64,000 nucleotides of DNA from Catenibacterium mitsuoka_A (GTDB lineage Bacteria; Bacillota_I; Bacilli_A; Erysipelotrichales; Coprobacillaceae). The stretch's first letter is position 1, and each line of letters starts with the position of its first letter. A model generated the notes under the pieces. It searched no databases, had not been told where the DNA came from, and worked only from the letters and a program-made list of their open reading frames with translations. The position numbers and the translations under genes are program-made. Below are positions 32,189 through 41,098 of this stretch, piece after piece. The DNA lies in the NCBI RefSeq assembly GCF_964259225.1, contig NZ_CAXVKN010000001.1. One strand, written 5' to 3'.

Positions 32189-33325
32189 TTACCTCTGTTT
32201 CTTAATTCTGTTTAATGTATCTTTTAATGCATCTAGGAATGTATCTAATTCCTCTTTTGTAGTGATATGTGAGAATGAGAGTCTAAGTGCACTTGAACCA
32301 ACAAGGGGATCTAAATGCATAGCAGCAAGGGTATGAGAGATTTCTACTTTTTTACTTGAACATGCACTCTTAGTAGAAATATAGATTCCTTTAGTTTCTA
32401 AATCATGCACAATAACTTCTGGTTTATAGTGTGGACATGAAATGTTTAAAACAAATGGACTTGCATCCTCTGGTGAGTTAATCACTACATTGTCCATCGC
32501 ACTTAATTGTACACGTAAATAGTCATTAAGTGACTTTACATAATCATAATGATTCTTTTGTGATTCAATAGCTTTACGCATTGTCTTTGCGAGTACAATA
32601 TCCACGCATGCATTACTTGTACCACCTCTTAAGCCATTTTCCTGCTGACCACCATTAATAAGAGGCACAATGCTTGCAGTACGCTTCTTATAGAGTAATC
32701 CACTTCCCTTTAAGCCAAATACCTTATGAGCTGAGAAAGTAGCTAAATCTATATCATCTAATGTAATAGGAAGTTTACCTAAAGCCTGTACCATATCTAC
32801 ATGATATTTAGTCTTAGAATTCTTTTTATGTACAATAGATGCAATTTTATGAATAGGATTAATTGTTCCTACTTCATTATTCACATACATTGTAGAAACA
32901 AGAATTGTATCTTCTCTTATTAAAGATTCTAATTCTTTTAAATCAAGATGTCCCTTTGAATCAATAGACACATAATCTACATCAAAGCCAAACACTTCCT
33001 CTAATTGTTTAAATGTATTGGCAACACTTGAATGTTCAAAAGCTGTTGTAATAATATGCTTTCCTCTATTCATATATTGGAAAGCTGTTCCTTTAATTGC
33101 TGTATTGTTGGATTCTGATGCACATGATGTAAAGATCAGTTCATCAGGAGAGACATGAAGTAATTTCGCAATATGAGCTCTTGATTGCTCAATTAAACGG
33201 CTTACTTCATAACCTGGTGCATATGCAGAATCAGAATTTGCAAAATAAGTTGTTAAAAGTTTTGTATATGTAGAGCGTATTTCCTCATCAAGAGGTGTCG
33301 TAGCTACATAGTCTAGATAAATCAT
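32189..33325 (-). CDS. cysteine desulfurase (NifS/IscS family)
   Basis: 378 residues, PLP enzyme that takes sulfur from Cys. Start IYLDYVATTPLDEE, substrate/PLP region FTSCASESNNTAIKG near 65, HVDMVQALGKLPI near 173 and the PLP Lys in FSAHKVFGLKGSGLLYKK near 197. The active Cys is in STKSACSSKK near 317. It sits directly before thiI and after ezrA, the same order as ezrA-nifZ-thiI in B. subtilis, so it is probably the sulfur donor for ThiI. Confidence 0.93.
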   Translation of the reverse strand: MIYLDYVATTPLDEEIRSTYTKLLTTYFANSDSAYAPGYEVSRLIEQSRAHIAKLLHVSPDELIFTSCASESNNTAIKGTAFQYMNRGKHIITTAFEHSSVANTFKQLEEVFGFDVDYVSIDSKGHLDLKELESLIREDTILVSTMYVNNEVGTINPIHKIASIVHKKNSKTKYHVDMVQALGKLPITLDDIDLATFSAHKVFGLKGSGLLYKKRTASIVPLINGGQQENGLRGGTSNACVDIVLAKTMRKAIESQKNHYDYVKSLNDYLRVQLSAMDNVVINSPEDASPFVLNISCPHYKPEVIVHDLETKGIYISTKSACSSKKVEISHTLAAMHLDPLVGSSALRLSFSHITTKEELDTFLDALKDTLNRIKKQR

Positions 33326-33361
33326 CTAATCACCTCGCTTTAAATAATAACGAGATAAAAG

Positions 33362-33388
33362 AAAAAAGTCCACCCTAAGCGGACTTAA
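33362..33388 (-). terminator. possible terminator overlapping the end of ezrA
   Basis: Minus strand stem AAGTCC/GGACTT encloses the ezrA stop codon and is followed by T6. Confidence 0.6.
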
Positions 33389-35117
33389 TTTCTTTCCTTT
33401 TAATAAGCTCTTCATATTTTCCTGGTTCAAGTCTTTCTAGAATATCTACTGCAACTTGTAATGCATTACGATATTCACCATTTCTAAATAAGACTTCAGC
33501 CTTTGTAAGTTCTGTATTCACTTCTAAGAACATTGAACGATAACGATTCGCATAAACAATCGCATCTTCAACCATACCTGCAGTTACAATCATATTATGT
33601 ACATTATCATAAAGCTTATAAATCACATCTCTTGCCCCTTCTACCTTGGCACATAACTCATTCAATACAACTGGTTTATGGGCTTTAAAACGTTTAATTT
33701 CTTCTACTTTATTATAAGAATCCGCAATATAATCACGATAAGAATCATTTACTAAAGGAAGATGTTCATTCTTGATTTCTGACTTGATTTCTAATAAGAC
33801 AATATTGATATTTTCTAAGAGTTCTTCTGTTTTCTGATTCTTAGTTTCAATATCTTCTTTCTGCTTTTCAAACTCTTCTAGATATGTATCATGCTGCATC
33901 ATTCGATCATATAGATTTTCTACATGTTCCAACATATTTGCATAAGCGAAATGTCCAGATTCCATCTGTTCAATTAAATCATTGGCATCCTCTTGAATCT
34001 GTTTAAATTCTTCATACTTCTTACTGATTACAACTTCTTCTTCATCAATCACAAATTCAGTAAACAAACGACGATATTCTTTCATTGTATTTTGATAAAC
34101 ATCTGTCAATCTCTGAAGTTCATTATAACTTTCTCTCCACTTTTCCTTAAACTGCTTATAAGAATCAAGTTCTTTACCTAAATCAATCACTAATTCTTCA
34201 ATTAATCCAGTTAATGGTTCAAGTACTTCTGCTGCACCCTTGATATCAACATTCTTTACATGGGCAATAGATTCTTCCATCTGTTTATCTACTTCCTGAC
34301 GACGTGCTGCAATATTCATTTCTTCAAGTGCATATTCATCACCTTCTAAAGAAGTAATCAATTCATCCACCTTATCAATCTTACTTGGTAATAAGTCAGA
34401 TACAACATATACATAAGAAGGAAGATCCTTTAAGTTTTCTTGAAGACTATCAATACGATTTTCAATTTCTTCAGTAAAATTCTTTGCATCCGCAAACATC
34501 TGATTATTCATCAATGTTTCAAGCTTCACAAAATCATCATCTAATTCTTTAAACATTTCTAAAGCATGTGGTACAAATTCTTCTACTTTAACACGAATCT
34601 TTTCATACTCATTGCCTACCTCACGGTATTTTCCTTTTACTCTAATGATTTCTACACGCTGGATGTTTTCTATTTCTGTCACCTTCTCAATACGTGTAAG
34701 AAGGTCTTTAGCGTCATGATCATAACGCTGTGTCATTTCATGAATCAACGCAAGCTTCTTCTTTATGCCATGGGTTTTTCCATAAAATAAAGATTCATCC
34801 ACTTCATTCACAAGAACACCTAATTCATTCTTCTGGAATTCAGTAATCTTTTCAAAATCTTTTGTGAATTGTTCATATTCTTCAGCCACTTCTGGCATAT
34901 TTTTCGCAATAGACTGTACACGACCTAATCTATATTGTAATGGTAGTGTTTTAATTCCATTGATCTGGTTTTGTAAGTCCAATATTTCCTGACGATATAT
35001 CTTTAATTTAATCGAATGATATACAATCATAAAAATAATCAAAGCAACAAGAATAGCCCCAAATATTATTAAGTTTCTTACTCCTACATATTCTATAAAA
35101 TTCTTCATATAATCCAT
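33375..35117 (-). CDS. ezrA: septation ring formation regulator EzrA
   Basis: 580 residues from ATG 35117 (GAGAGGGA upstream); the frame extends 16 codons further without a good site. One N-terminal membrane helix (residues about 14-35) is followed by about 540 residues of Glu/Lys-rich coiled coil with the spectrin-like repeats of EzrA. EzrA has its N-terminus outside and modulates FtsZ ring assembly. The last part (FLEVNTELTKAEVLFRNGEY, then ALQVAVDILERLEPG) matches the conserved C-terminus. Confidence 0.92.
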   Translation of the reverse strand: MDYMKNFIEYVGVRNLIIFGAILVALIIFMIVYHSIKLKIYRQEILDLQNQINGIKTLPLQYRLGRVQSIAKNMPEVAEEYEQFTKDFEKITEFQKNELGVLVNEVDESLFYGKTHGIKKKLALIHEMTQRYDHDAKDLLTRIEKVTEIENIQRVEIIRVKGKYREVGNEYEKIRVKVEEFVPHALEMFKELDDDFVKLETLMNNQMFADAKNFTEEIENRIDSLQENLKDLPSYVYVVSDLLPSKIDKVDELITSLEGDEYALEEMNIAARRQEVDKQMEESIAHVKNVDIKGAAEVLEPLTGLIEELVIDLGKELDSYKQFKEKWRESYNELQRLTDVYQNTMKEYRRLFTEFVIDEEEVVISKKYEEFKQIQEDANDLIEQMESGHFAYANMLEHVENLYDRMMQHDTYLEEFEKQKEDIETKNQKTEELLENINIVLLEIKSEIKNEHLPLVNDSYRDYIADSYNKVEEIKRFKAHKPVVLNELCAKVEGARDVIYKLYDNVHNMIVTAGMVEDAIVYANRYRSMFLEVNTELTKAEVLFRNGEYRNALQVAVDILERLEPGKYEELIKRKEIKSA

Positions 35118-35289
35118 AAAACATCCCTCTCTTACATATCGATATAATTTTATCATATTTTCCAAGTCATTTCATTATGGAATCGTGAAACACTATTAAA
35201 AAATACACATATGTATATTTCTTTTTGTGAAAATCTTTACTCTTTCTTAAAAATAGGAATATGATTGTATTGTTCAGGGAGGGTAAAAA

Positions 35290-36624
35290 ATGAATGAAAG
35301 TACAGATTTAATTAATGGAAAGATATGGAAAGCCATCCTCTGGTTTTCTATTCCAATGTTAGTGGGGAATTTATTTCAACAGCTCTATAATACTGTAGAC
35401 TCCTATGTTGTAGGGAACTTTGTAAGTTCAGGTGCCCTGGCAGCAGTTGGGCAGTCTACACCAATCATTAATACTCTTGTTGGTTTCTTTACTGGTCTTG
35501 CGACAGGTGCTGGAGTAGTCATAGCCCAATATTTTGGTGGCAATCACTTAAATAAGATGAAAAAAGCAATTCATACTTCAATTGCCTTAACTCTTATTTT
35601 ATGTGTATTATTCACTATTCTAGGGATCGGATTATCAAAACAGATTTTAATTCTTATTGGTTCTCCTGATTCAGTCATGGCTCCTGCTTCTCTATATTTA
35701 CGTATTTATTTTGGTGGTATTTCTTTTGTATGTATTTATAATATGGGATCTGGTATATTACGTGCTGTAGGTGATTCTAAAACTCCTTTATACTATTTAA
35801 TTGTTGCATCTATTATTAATATTATCTTAGACTTTGTTTTTGTATTATATTTTCATATGGGTGTGGCCGGTGCTGGATGGGCTACTTTTATTGCCCAGGG
35901 AATCAGCGCATTACTTGTTATGATCAAATTAGTATTCTCTAAAGAAATCTATAAAGTAGAGTTTAAAGATATTTCTATCGATATGCCTATTTTAAAGAAG
36001 ATTATTGAAATAGGAATCCCTACTGCCCTTCAGCAGTCCATTGTATCTTTTAGTAATGTAATTGTACAATCTTATATTAATTCATTTGGTGCGAATGCAG
36101 TGGCTGGTTATACTTCTTATGTTAAAATTGATGGATTCCTACAGTTGCCAATTCAAAGCTTTGCGATGGCTATTACGACTTTTACTGGGCAGAACATTGG
36201 TGCGCATGCCATAGATCGTGTTAAGAAAGGTCTTCGTACGACAATGGCAATGACTTTTGGAGTAACAACTATGGGAGTGCTTGTTATTTATATATTTGGA
36301 GAACAATTAGTAGGTATCTTCTCAAGTGATCCTGAAGTGATTAAATATGGTTATTTAATGGCACGAATATTCGCAGCAGGTTATCTTACATTACCTGTCA
36401 TACAGATTATATCTGGTGCATTAAGAGGTGTTGGTTTATCAAATATTCCTATGTATTTCATGGTAGGTACTTTTGTCTTTTTAAGACAGATTTATCTTGC
36501 AATTGCAGTACCTTTAACTCATAACATTGGTATTGTATTTGCAGGATGGCCAGTTACATGGGTGATCTGTATGATTGGTTTACTTATTTATTACTTCCGT
36601 GTACACTGGTTAGATCATGTATAA
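35290..36624 (+). CDS. MATE family efflux transporter
   Basis: 444 residues with 12 predicted membrane helices in two halves. The N-terminal pattern WKAILWFSIPMLVGNLFQQL, then YNTVDSYVVGNFV, and the second half (GIPTALQQSIVSFSNVIVQS near 242) are MATE-type. LRAVGDSKTPLYY (near 156) and GALRGVGLSNIPMYF (near 377) are the duplicated G-D-x-x-T/P-like loops. It would export cationic drugs or metabolites by Na+ or H+ exchange. GGGAGG precedes the start. Confidence 0.93.
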   Translation: MNESTDLINGKIWKAILWFSIPMLVGNLFQQLYNTVDSYVVGNFVSSGALAAVGQSTPIINTLVGFFTGLATGAGVVIAQYFGGNHLNKMKKAIHTSIALTLILCVLFTILGIGLSKQILILIGSPDSVMAPASLYLRIYFGGISFVCIYNMGSGILRAVGDSKTPLYYLIVASIINIILDFVFVLYFHMGVAGAGWATFIAQGISALLVMIKLVFSKEIYKVEFKDISIDMPILKKIIEIGIPTALQQSIVSFSNVIVQSYINSFGANAVAGYTSYVKIDGFLQLPIQSFAMAITTFTGQNIGAHAIDRVKKGLRTTMAMTFGVTTMGVLVIYIFGEQLVGIFSSDPEVIKYGYLMARIFAAGYLTLPVIQIISGALRGVGLSNIPMYFMVGTFVFLRQIYLAIAVPLTHNIGIVFAGWPVTWVICMIGLLIYYFRVHWLDHV

Positions 36625-36655
36625 GAATATCGGTATTATTCCGATATTCTTTTTT
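36624..36655 (+). terminator. terminator of the first MATE gene
   Basis: Perfect 10-bp stem AGAATATCGG/CCGATATTCT is followed by T5. Confidence 0.92.
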
Positions 36656-36660
36656 GTAGT

Positions 36661-36792
36661 GGTATAATTGATATTGGACTGGATGTCCATAAGAAGGCTT
36701 ATAGTTTAAGTGCTGGTTTAAAGGAATCAGGTGAAGTATTATCTGAGACTAGGATTCCAGCTGATTCTGATTTTATTATCAAGCAGGCTACC
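36661..36792 (+). pseudogene. IS110-family transposase N-terminal remnant
   Basis: The frame reads IDIGLDVHKKAYSLSAGLKE, then SGEVLSETRIPADSDF, the start of IS110-type DEDD transposases with their first catalytic Asp (GLDVHK). There is no start codon, and similarity stops after about 42 codons; the frame runs on to a TAA at 36841. The rest of the gene and the element ends are missing. Confidence 0.75.
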
Positions 36793-36835
36793 CTGGCCAT
36801 TTTTTATGCTAGAAGCTTGCAGAAAGAGGTAACAT

Positions 36836-37348
36836 ATGATTAAAACAATTCTAGGTGATATCACAAAAGTGACAGATGTAGAGGCTATAGTAAATGCAGC
36901 GAATAATCTTCTTTTAGGTGGTGGAGGCGTAGATGGCGCAATCCACAAGGCTGCTGGAGATGAACTACTTAAAGAATGTAGAACACTTCATGGATGTGAG
37001 ACAGGCGAAGCTAAAATTACAAAAGCATATAATCTTCCTTGTGATTATGTGATTCATACTGTGGGACCAATATGGTATGGTGGAAATCATAATGAAGAAA
37101 AATTACTGGCTAATTGTTATTATAATTCGATGAAGCTTGCAATGGAGCATGGTATTAGAAAGATTGCCTTCTCTTCTATTTCTACTGGTGTCTATCATTT
37201 CCCGGTTGAAAAAGCGGCGCATATTGCACTCGATACAGTATCTCAATTCTTAAAAGAACATACTAATGATTTTGATTTGGTAGAATGGGTTCTCTTTGAT
37301 TCTCATACTCAATCTGTATATGAAGCAGAATTGAAGAAATTTATGTAG
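36836..37348 (+). CDS. macrodomain protein (O-acetyl-ADP-ribose deacetylase type)
   Basis: 170 residues, essentially one macrodomain. ILGDITKVTDVEAIVNAANN at the start with the ADP-ribose-binding Asp of GDIT and the catalytic Asn of NAANN, then LLLGGGGVDGAIHKAAG, GEAKITKAYNLPCDYVIHTV near 57, and ISTGVYHFPVEKAA near 118 (phosphate loop). It fits the YmdB/MacroD class, which removes ADP-ribose from proteins or hydrolyses O-acetyl-ADP-ribose. GAGG precedes the start. No ADP-ribosyltransferase is adjacent. Confidence 0.95.
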   Translation: MIKTILGDITKVTDVEAIVNAANNLLLGGGGVDGAIHKAAGDELLKECRTLHGCETGEAKITKAYNLPCDYVIHTVGPIWYGGNHNEEKLLANCYYNSMKLAMEHGIRKIAFSSISTGVYHFPVEKAAHIALDTVSQFLKEHTNDFDLVEWVLFDSHTQSVYEAELKKFM

Positions 37349-37365
37349 TTTTCATCAACTTTTAT

Positions 37366-37394
37366 TTGACTTTCACTACTTTATTCAGTATAAT
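37366..37394 (+). promoter_or_regulatory. promoter of rpsD
   Basis: -35 TTGACT (37366-37371), 17-base spacer, -10 TATAAT (37389-37394). Confidence 0.85.
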
Positions 37395-37400
37395 CAAACT

Positions 37401-37560
37401 CGCAATAAAATGAATAGCGGTACATAACAGTCGTGCAGCTACGTTCTTGACTTAGGGATGCAAAGTATCTTACCGCAAGAGAAATGCTTAATAAGAACAT
37501 ACGCAGGGTGAGTTATGAATTGTTATTGTTTTATGCAAATAAAACAATAAGGAGGTAACG
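37401..37560 (+). promoter_or_regulatory. structured leader of rpsD, probable S4 autoregulatory site
   Basis: An unusually long leader (about 160 bases) between a strong promoter and rpsD, with several short complementary segments. A hairpin TTGTTTTAT/ATAAAACAA (37526-37550) sits next to the AAGGAGG site at 37550-37556. In Firmicutes, S4 binds its own mRNA leader to repress rpsD. I did not align it to a model. Confidence 0.55.
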
Positions 37561-37563
37561 TCA

Positions 37564-38169
37564 ATGGCACGTTATACAGGCCCAATCTGGAAAAAGTCTA
37601 GAAGACTTGGTTTCTCAGTATTGGAAAACGGAAAAGAATTAAACAAGAGACCTTATGCTCCAGGTCAGCATGGTCAGAAGAGACACAAGAGCACTGAATA
37701 TGGTCTTCAGTTAGCAGAAAAGCAGAAAGTAAGACATATGTATGGTATTAACGAAAAGCAGTTCCACAACACTTTCAACCGCGCTTCTAAGATGGAAGGT
37801 GTAACTGGTGCAAACTTCTTATTCTTACTTGAATCAAGATTAGACAACGTAGTTTATAGAATGGGATTTGCAACTACTCGTAGAGCAGCTAGACAGTTAG
37901 TAAACCATGGTCATATTTTATTAAACGGTATCAAGACTGATATCCCTTCATGTAGAGTAAATCCTGGTGACGTTATTACTGTTAAGGAAAGATCTCAGCA
38001 GTTAGATGTTATCAAGACAGCTTTAGAAGCTCAGACTCATGTTCCTGGCTTCGTTGAAGTAGATGCTGAAAAGAGAACTGGTAAGTTCACTAGACTTCCT
38101 GAAAGATCTGAATTAAATCAGGAAATCAACGAACAGCTAATCGTCGAATACTATAACAGACTTGGTTAA
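37564..38169 (+). CDS. rpsD: 30S ribosomal protein S4
   Basis: 201 residues, normal length. MARYTGPIWKKSRRLGFSVL at the start, the KRPYAPGQHGQKRHK segment, EKQKVRHMYGINEKQF near 52, and the S4 domain SRLDNVVYRMGFATTRRAAR near 91 followed by HGHILLNG. The N-terminal region lacks the zinc-binding Cys seen in some S4 proteins. It binds 16S rRNA early in 30S assembly and probably its own leader. Confidence 0.99.
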   Translation: MARYTGPIWKKSRRLGFSVLENGKELNKRPYAPGQHGQKRHKSTEYGLQLAEKQKVRHMYGINEKQFHNTFNRASKMEGVTGANFLFLLESRLDNVVYRMGFATTRRAARQLVNHGHILLNGIKTDIPSCRVNPGDVITVKERSQQLDVIKTALEAQTHVPGFVEVDAEKRTGKFTRLPERSELNQEINEQLIVEYYNRLG

Positions 38170-38176
38170 TTCTATT

Positions 38177-38199
38177 AGCAGCCTTAGGGCTGCTTTTTT
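38177..38199 (+). terminator. terminator of rpsD
   Basis: Stem AGCAGCC/GGCTGCT is followed by T6. Confidence 0.9.
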
Positions 38200-38211
38200 A
38201 TTGGAGTATAT

Positions 38212-38865
38212 ATGAATGTAACATTTAATTTAGTCATGGATATTATTGGTACAATTGCTTTCGCAATTTCTGGTGTTATGGTTGCAAGTAAGAAAAAGAT
38301 GGATTTGTTTGGTATAAATATTCTTGCACTATGTACAGCAGTTGGTGGAGGGATGGTCAGAGATATACTGATTGGTGTCACTCCCCCTGTTATGTTTAGA
38401 AATCCAATCTTTGTAATCATTGCATTAGTGACTGCCAACTTGACAATTCTAATATTATATTTTCATAAGAAAACAACTAGAAAGAGTATTGAATCTCTAA
38501 CAACTCAATTATTATTTATCTTTGATACTTTAGGTCTTGCTGCATTCACAATGGATGGCGTGAATGCAGGTATGGCAGTTCATACAGGAATATTTCTTCC
38601 TGCCTTCCTTGGTGTGATGACAGGTGTAGGTGGAGGTATTATCCGTGATGTTCTCGCAAATGAATTACCGCAGGTATGTGTGAAACAGATCTATGCATCT
38701 GCTTCCATCGTTGGTTCCATCATTACATGTTTATTCATAAAGTATGGAGAAACAAATATTGCAGTTATATTAGGGTTTATTATAGTTGTACTTATCAGAG
38801 TACTTGCAGCCCATTATCGATGGGATTTACCAACAATTGAATACTGTGAAGACAAACAAAAATAG
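38212..38865 (+). CDS. TRIC/UPF0126 family membrane protein (YicG-like)
   Basis: 217 residues, seven predicted membrane helices in two repeats plus one. Each repeat carries the family's Gly-rich motif: AVGGGMVRDILIG near 43 and GVGGGIIRDVLANELP near 141. Prokaryotic members form trimeric cation channels related to TRIC proteins; some are proposed to be glycine transporters. It follows rpsD after a terminator and probably has its own promoter. Confidence 0.88.
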   Translation: MNVTFNLVMDIIGTIAFAISGVMVASKKKMDLFGINILALCTAVGGGMVRDILIGVTPPVMFRNPIFVIIALVTANLTILILYFHKKTTRKSIESLTTQLLFIFDTLGLAAFTMDGVNAGMAVHTGIFLPAFLGVMTGVGGGIIRDVLANELPQVCVKQIYASASIVGSIITCLFIKYGETNIAVILGFIIVVLIRVLAAHYRWDLPTIEYCEDKQK

Positions 38866-38890
38866 GTTCTCGCGTGAGAACCTATTTTTT
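38858..38890. terminator. bidirectional terminator between the UPF0126 and LytTR genes
   Basis: Perfect 11-bp stem AATAGGTTCTC/GAGAACCTATT (38861-38871 and 38876-38886) has T and A tracts outside. Confidence 0.92.
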
Positions 38891-39721
38891 TGCATCATCA
38901 TCAATACCTGACTGGACATTTGTACAATCCATTAAAGAGTTAATAAGCTGTGCACGATTACGTTTAGTCATTGGAACCTTTTCACCTGTTGTAAGTTCTA
39001 CATAATCATGACCAAATAAACGAATGTATTCTCTATTAATCGTATAGCTTCTATGAATCTTAAAAAATTGTGTACCGAGTAATTCTTCCATCTTATTAAA
39101 AGAAACAGTACATGTAATTTCACCTTTACCTGTATATATAACTGTGTTGTGCTGGAATGCCATTACATAATGTATATCCTTTAAAGGAATTAAACATGTG
39201 TGTTTACTCTTATCGTTTACTAAAATTGTTTTATCTGGTTCTATCAGTTTTTTAACCATATCCTTATAATACTGATATGTAGTAGAACCCATCTTATGGG
39301 GGAATACTTCTCCTTCTTCTAGTTTTCCTATGTAATCTGGTATATTCATATATACAATACGTCCTTCTCTTTCCTTCTCAATAGACCAGACGAATGTACA
39401 TCTTTGTTTTTCATGAACCATTTCTAATGATTTCATATCAGTCATAAGAAAAAAGCGTCCAACAATAATACATATGTTCTGCTGATTAAAAACACATTGT
39501 AAATCAATATGTGTCAATTCACTTTCTGAGCACCCATTCATGACTGAATATAAATAATTCACTAATTCATTTTTGCTAGAATAATATTGACTTGGATCAG
39601 CACCACAATAAAAAACATCATCGTCTAGATAATGGCTTAATAAACTCATATCCTTATGCCAAAATGTTTGTAAAATTTCTGTACTTGTACCAATTAAATC
39701 ATTTACCACTTTTTTTCTCAT
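38882..39721 (-). CDS. LytTR-type DNA-binding protein with an N-terminal SnoaL-like domain
   Basis: 279 residues from ATG 39721; a GTG start at 39733 is possible. Residues about 5-130 resemble an NTF2/SnoaL-like fold (TFWHKDMSLLSHYLDDDVFY, a 'nuclear transport factor' start), a likely small-molecule sensor. Residues about 165-265 form a LytTR domain: CLIPLKDIHYVMAFQHNTVI, then FFKIHRSYTINREYIR and VPMTKRNRAQL. LytTR proteins bind direct repeats upstream of virulence, bacteriocin or cell-wall genes. Unlike classic members it has no receiver domain. The target is unknown. Confidence 0.82.
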   Translation of the reverse strand: MRKKVVNDLIGTSTEILQTFWHKDMSLLSHYLDDDVFYCGADPSQYYSSKNELVNYLYSVMNGCSESELTHIDLQCVFNQQNICIIVGRFFLMTDMKSLEMVHEKQRCTFVWSIEKEREGRIVYMNIPDYIGKLEEGEVFPHKMGSTTYQYYKDMVKKLIEPDKTILVNDKSKHTCLIPLKDIHYVMAFQHNTVIYTGKGEITCTVSFNKMEELLGTQFFKIHRSYTINREYIRLFGHDYVELTTGEKVPMTKRNRAQLINSLMDCTNVQSGIDDDAKK

Positions 39722-39945
39722 ATATATCACCACTATTAATTTACCAAAAATAATATTATAAGTCTCATAGTTATGTATAAAAAGTTTTTTTATTGCACGA
39801 AAAGTATTCTTTAGACTTTAATTTATTTAAATATGTAAATCATACCCCATTATTTTCGGATTTTAGTAAGTATTTTTATGACTTCACTTGTATTTTCTAA
39901 TGTTTTATTATATTTGTTACTTATATAATACTCTATATCTTCAAT

Positions 39946-40184
39946 TTAGTAAAGTAAAGCATCTCTTGTATCGCCGTTTTCAATGGTTCCAGTGTGTCCA
40001 TCTGCTGTATATGCAATGACAGCCTGAATACAAGCCTGTTCTCTCACAAATGAAAGTATCACTACACTCACATCTTTTTGAACTTCACTTAAATACTCTA
40101 CAAGATAGCCAATCGTTTCTACACCACAAAAACCAACAACCATGCCATCTTCAATCTACTTTAGCCCTTCTTCTCTTCATTCAT
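39946..40184 (-). pseudogene. possible gene relic (weak resemblance to the RpiA N-terminus)
   Basis: The minus frame reads EEGLK, TAG, then IEDGMVVGFCGVETIGYL. This recalls the start of ribose-5-phosphate isomerase A, where D-G-M-V-V-G is followed by L-G-T-G-S-T. Here the GTGST is destroyed and a stop interrupts the frame. The remaining 65-codon frame (from 40143) shows no further recognised motif. It is probably dead sequence, and the identity is only a suggestion. Confidence 0.25.
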
Positions 40185-40263
40185 CTCCTATTCGTGTAAC
40201 TATCTAGTACAAATAGACTATCGCTTAAGTTTATTTTCGTAAGCAAAAAAAGTGAAGAAAATA

Positions 40264-40509
40264 TTATTCTCCACCTCTATCATATTCTATAAATCTATTT
40301 CCTTGATACATTAATACACCTTCTTCTCCTTTTTTTAGAGATATATAAGCATAATAATCTACAGGAAATCTCTTCATCTGTCCATCCTCTAACCCAAAAC
40401 AAATACAGTACTTATGACCATTCATTTCTTTTGTAAGTACATTAGCTCTTATAGAATGAACAGCTGAACGATTATTCTTTAACCACCATAAAATACTTTC
40501 GCCAAACAT
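40264..40509 (-). CDS. small DUF2500-like protein
   Basis: 81 residues. The C-terminal part GLEDGQMKRFPVDYYAYISL, then KGEEGVLMYQGNRFIEYDR follows the DUF2500 ending ('dG...F.V....Y..l..Gd.G.L.yqG.rF..F.r'). The usual N-terminal membrane helix is absent, so it may be a short variant or a truncated gene. GGTGGGG precedes the ATG. Function unknown. Confidence 0.55.
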   Translation of the reverse strand: MFGESILWWLKNNRSAVHSIRANVLTKEMNGHKYCICFGLEDGQMKRFPVDYYAYISLKKGEEGVLMYQGNRFIEYDRGGE

Positions 40510-40541
40510 ATATTCCCCACCAAAAGACTAACAACTCACTG

Positions 40542-40601
40542 TTATTCATCTTCATCTACTGTATTAAAAAAACTTTCTAAAAACACAAATAAACAATCCA
40601 T
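40542..40601 (-). CDS. possible 19-residue small ORF
   Basis: ATG 40601 has GAGGTGATAG just upstream and opens 19 codons (hydrophobic first half, acidic end, ...TVDEDE). It lies between the DUF4177 and DUF2500 genes on the same strand. The strong ribosome binding site is the only support; it may be a relic. Confidence 0.25.
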   Translation of the reverse strand: MDCLFVFLESFFNTVDEDE

Positions 40602-40759
40602 TTCTATCACCTCAATGCTTACTAGTATAGTATTTAGATATGTAATTGTTATGGACTCTATGTGTTTTTTATATGTATTTTTCATAAAGAAAATGACTTC
40701 ATATGAATGATAATCAAAGATTTTTTTCTGCACCTTGTTTCTTAACTTAATATTCTTTT

Positions 40760-40966
40760 TTAATCTTCTTTTTCAAAAATCAGATCCATTTCCTGTACAT
40801 GTCCAGTTCCACGCTGCTTTACAGGAATATATCCGACATATCGCCATCCTTGTAAAGCTCTTTTCTCAATAACAGAACGATATTCATCAATACAATACAC
40901 ATTACCTGCACCTAGTCCCCAGCCTTCTAGATTACAACTTATAGTTTCATATGCATATTTATACAT
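40760..40966 (-). CDS. DUF4177 family protein
   Basis: 68 residues. EYRSVIEKRALQGWRYVGYI (residues about 29-48), then VKQRGTGHVQEMDLIFEKED is the DUF4177 pattern 'Y...I...a..GWr.v..iP....G...e.dlIFEk'. Function of the family is unknown. AAGGAGGG precedes the start. Confidence 0.8.
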   Translation of the reverse strand: MYKYAYETISCNLEGWGLGAGNVYCIDEYRSVIEKRALQGWRYVGYIPVKQRGTGHVQEMDLIFEKED

Positions 40967-41098
40967 GGTTCACCCTCCTTTAACTTGTAAACTTGCAATT
41001 ATCTGTATTTTGTAATTTTTCAATACTGGAATGCCAGTGTTAATCAGCATTCTCCATGTTTATTAAAGCAAAAAACGTAAAATTGCGAAAGAACCAAT

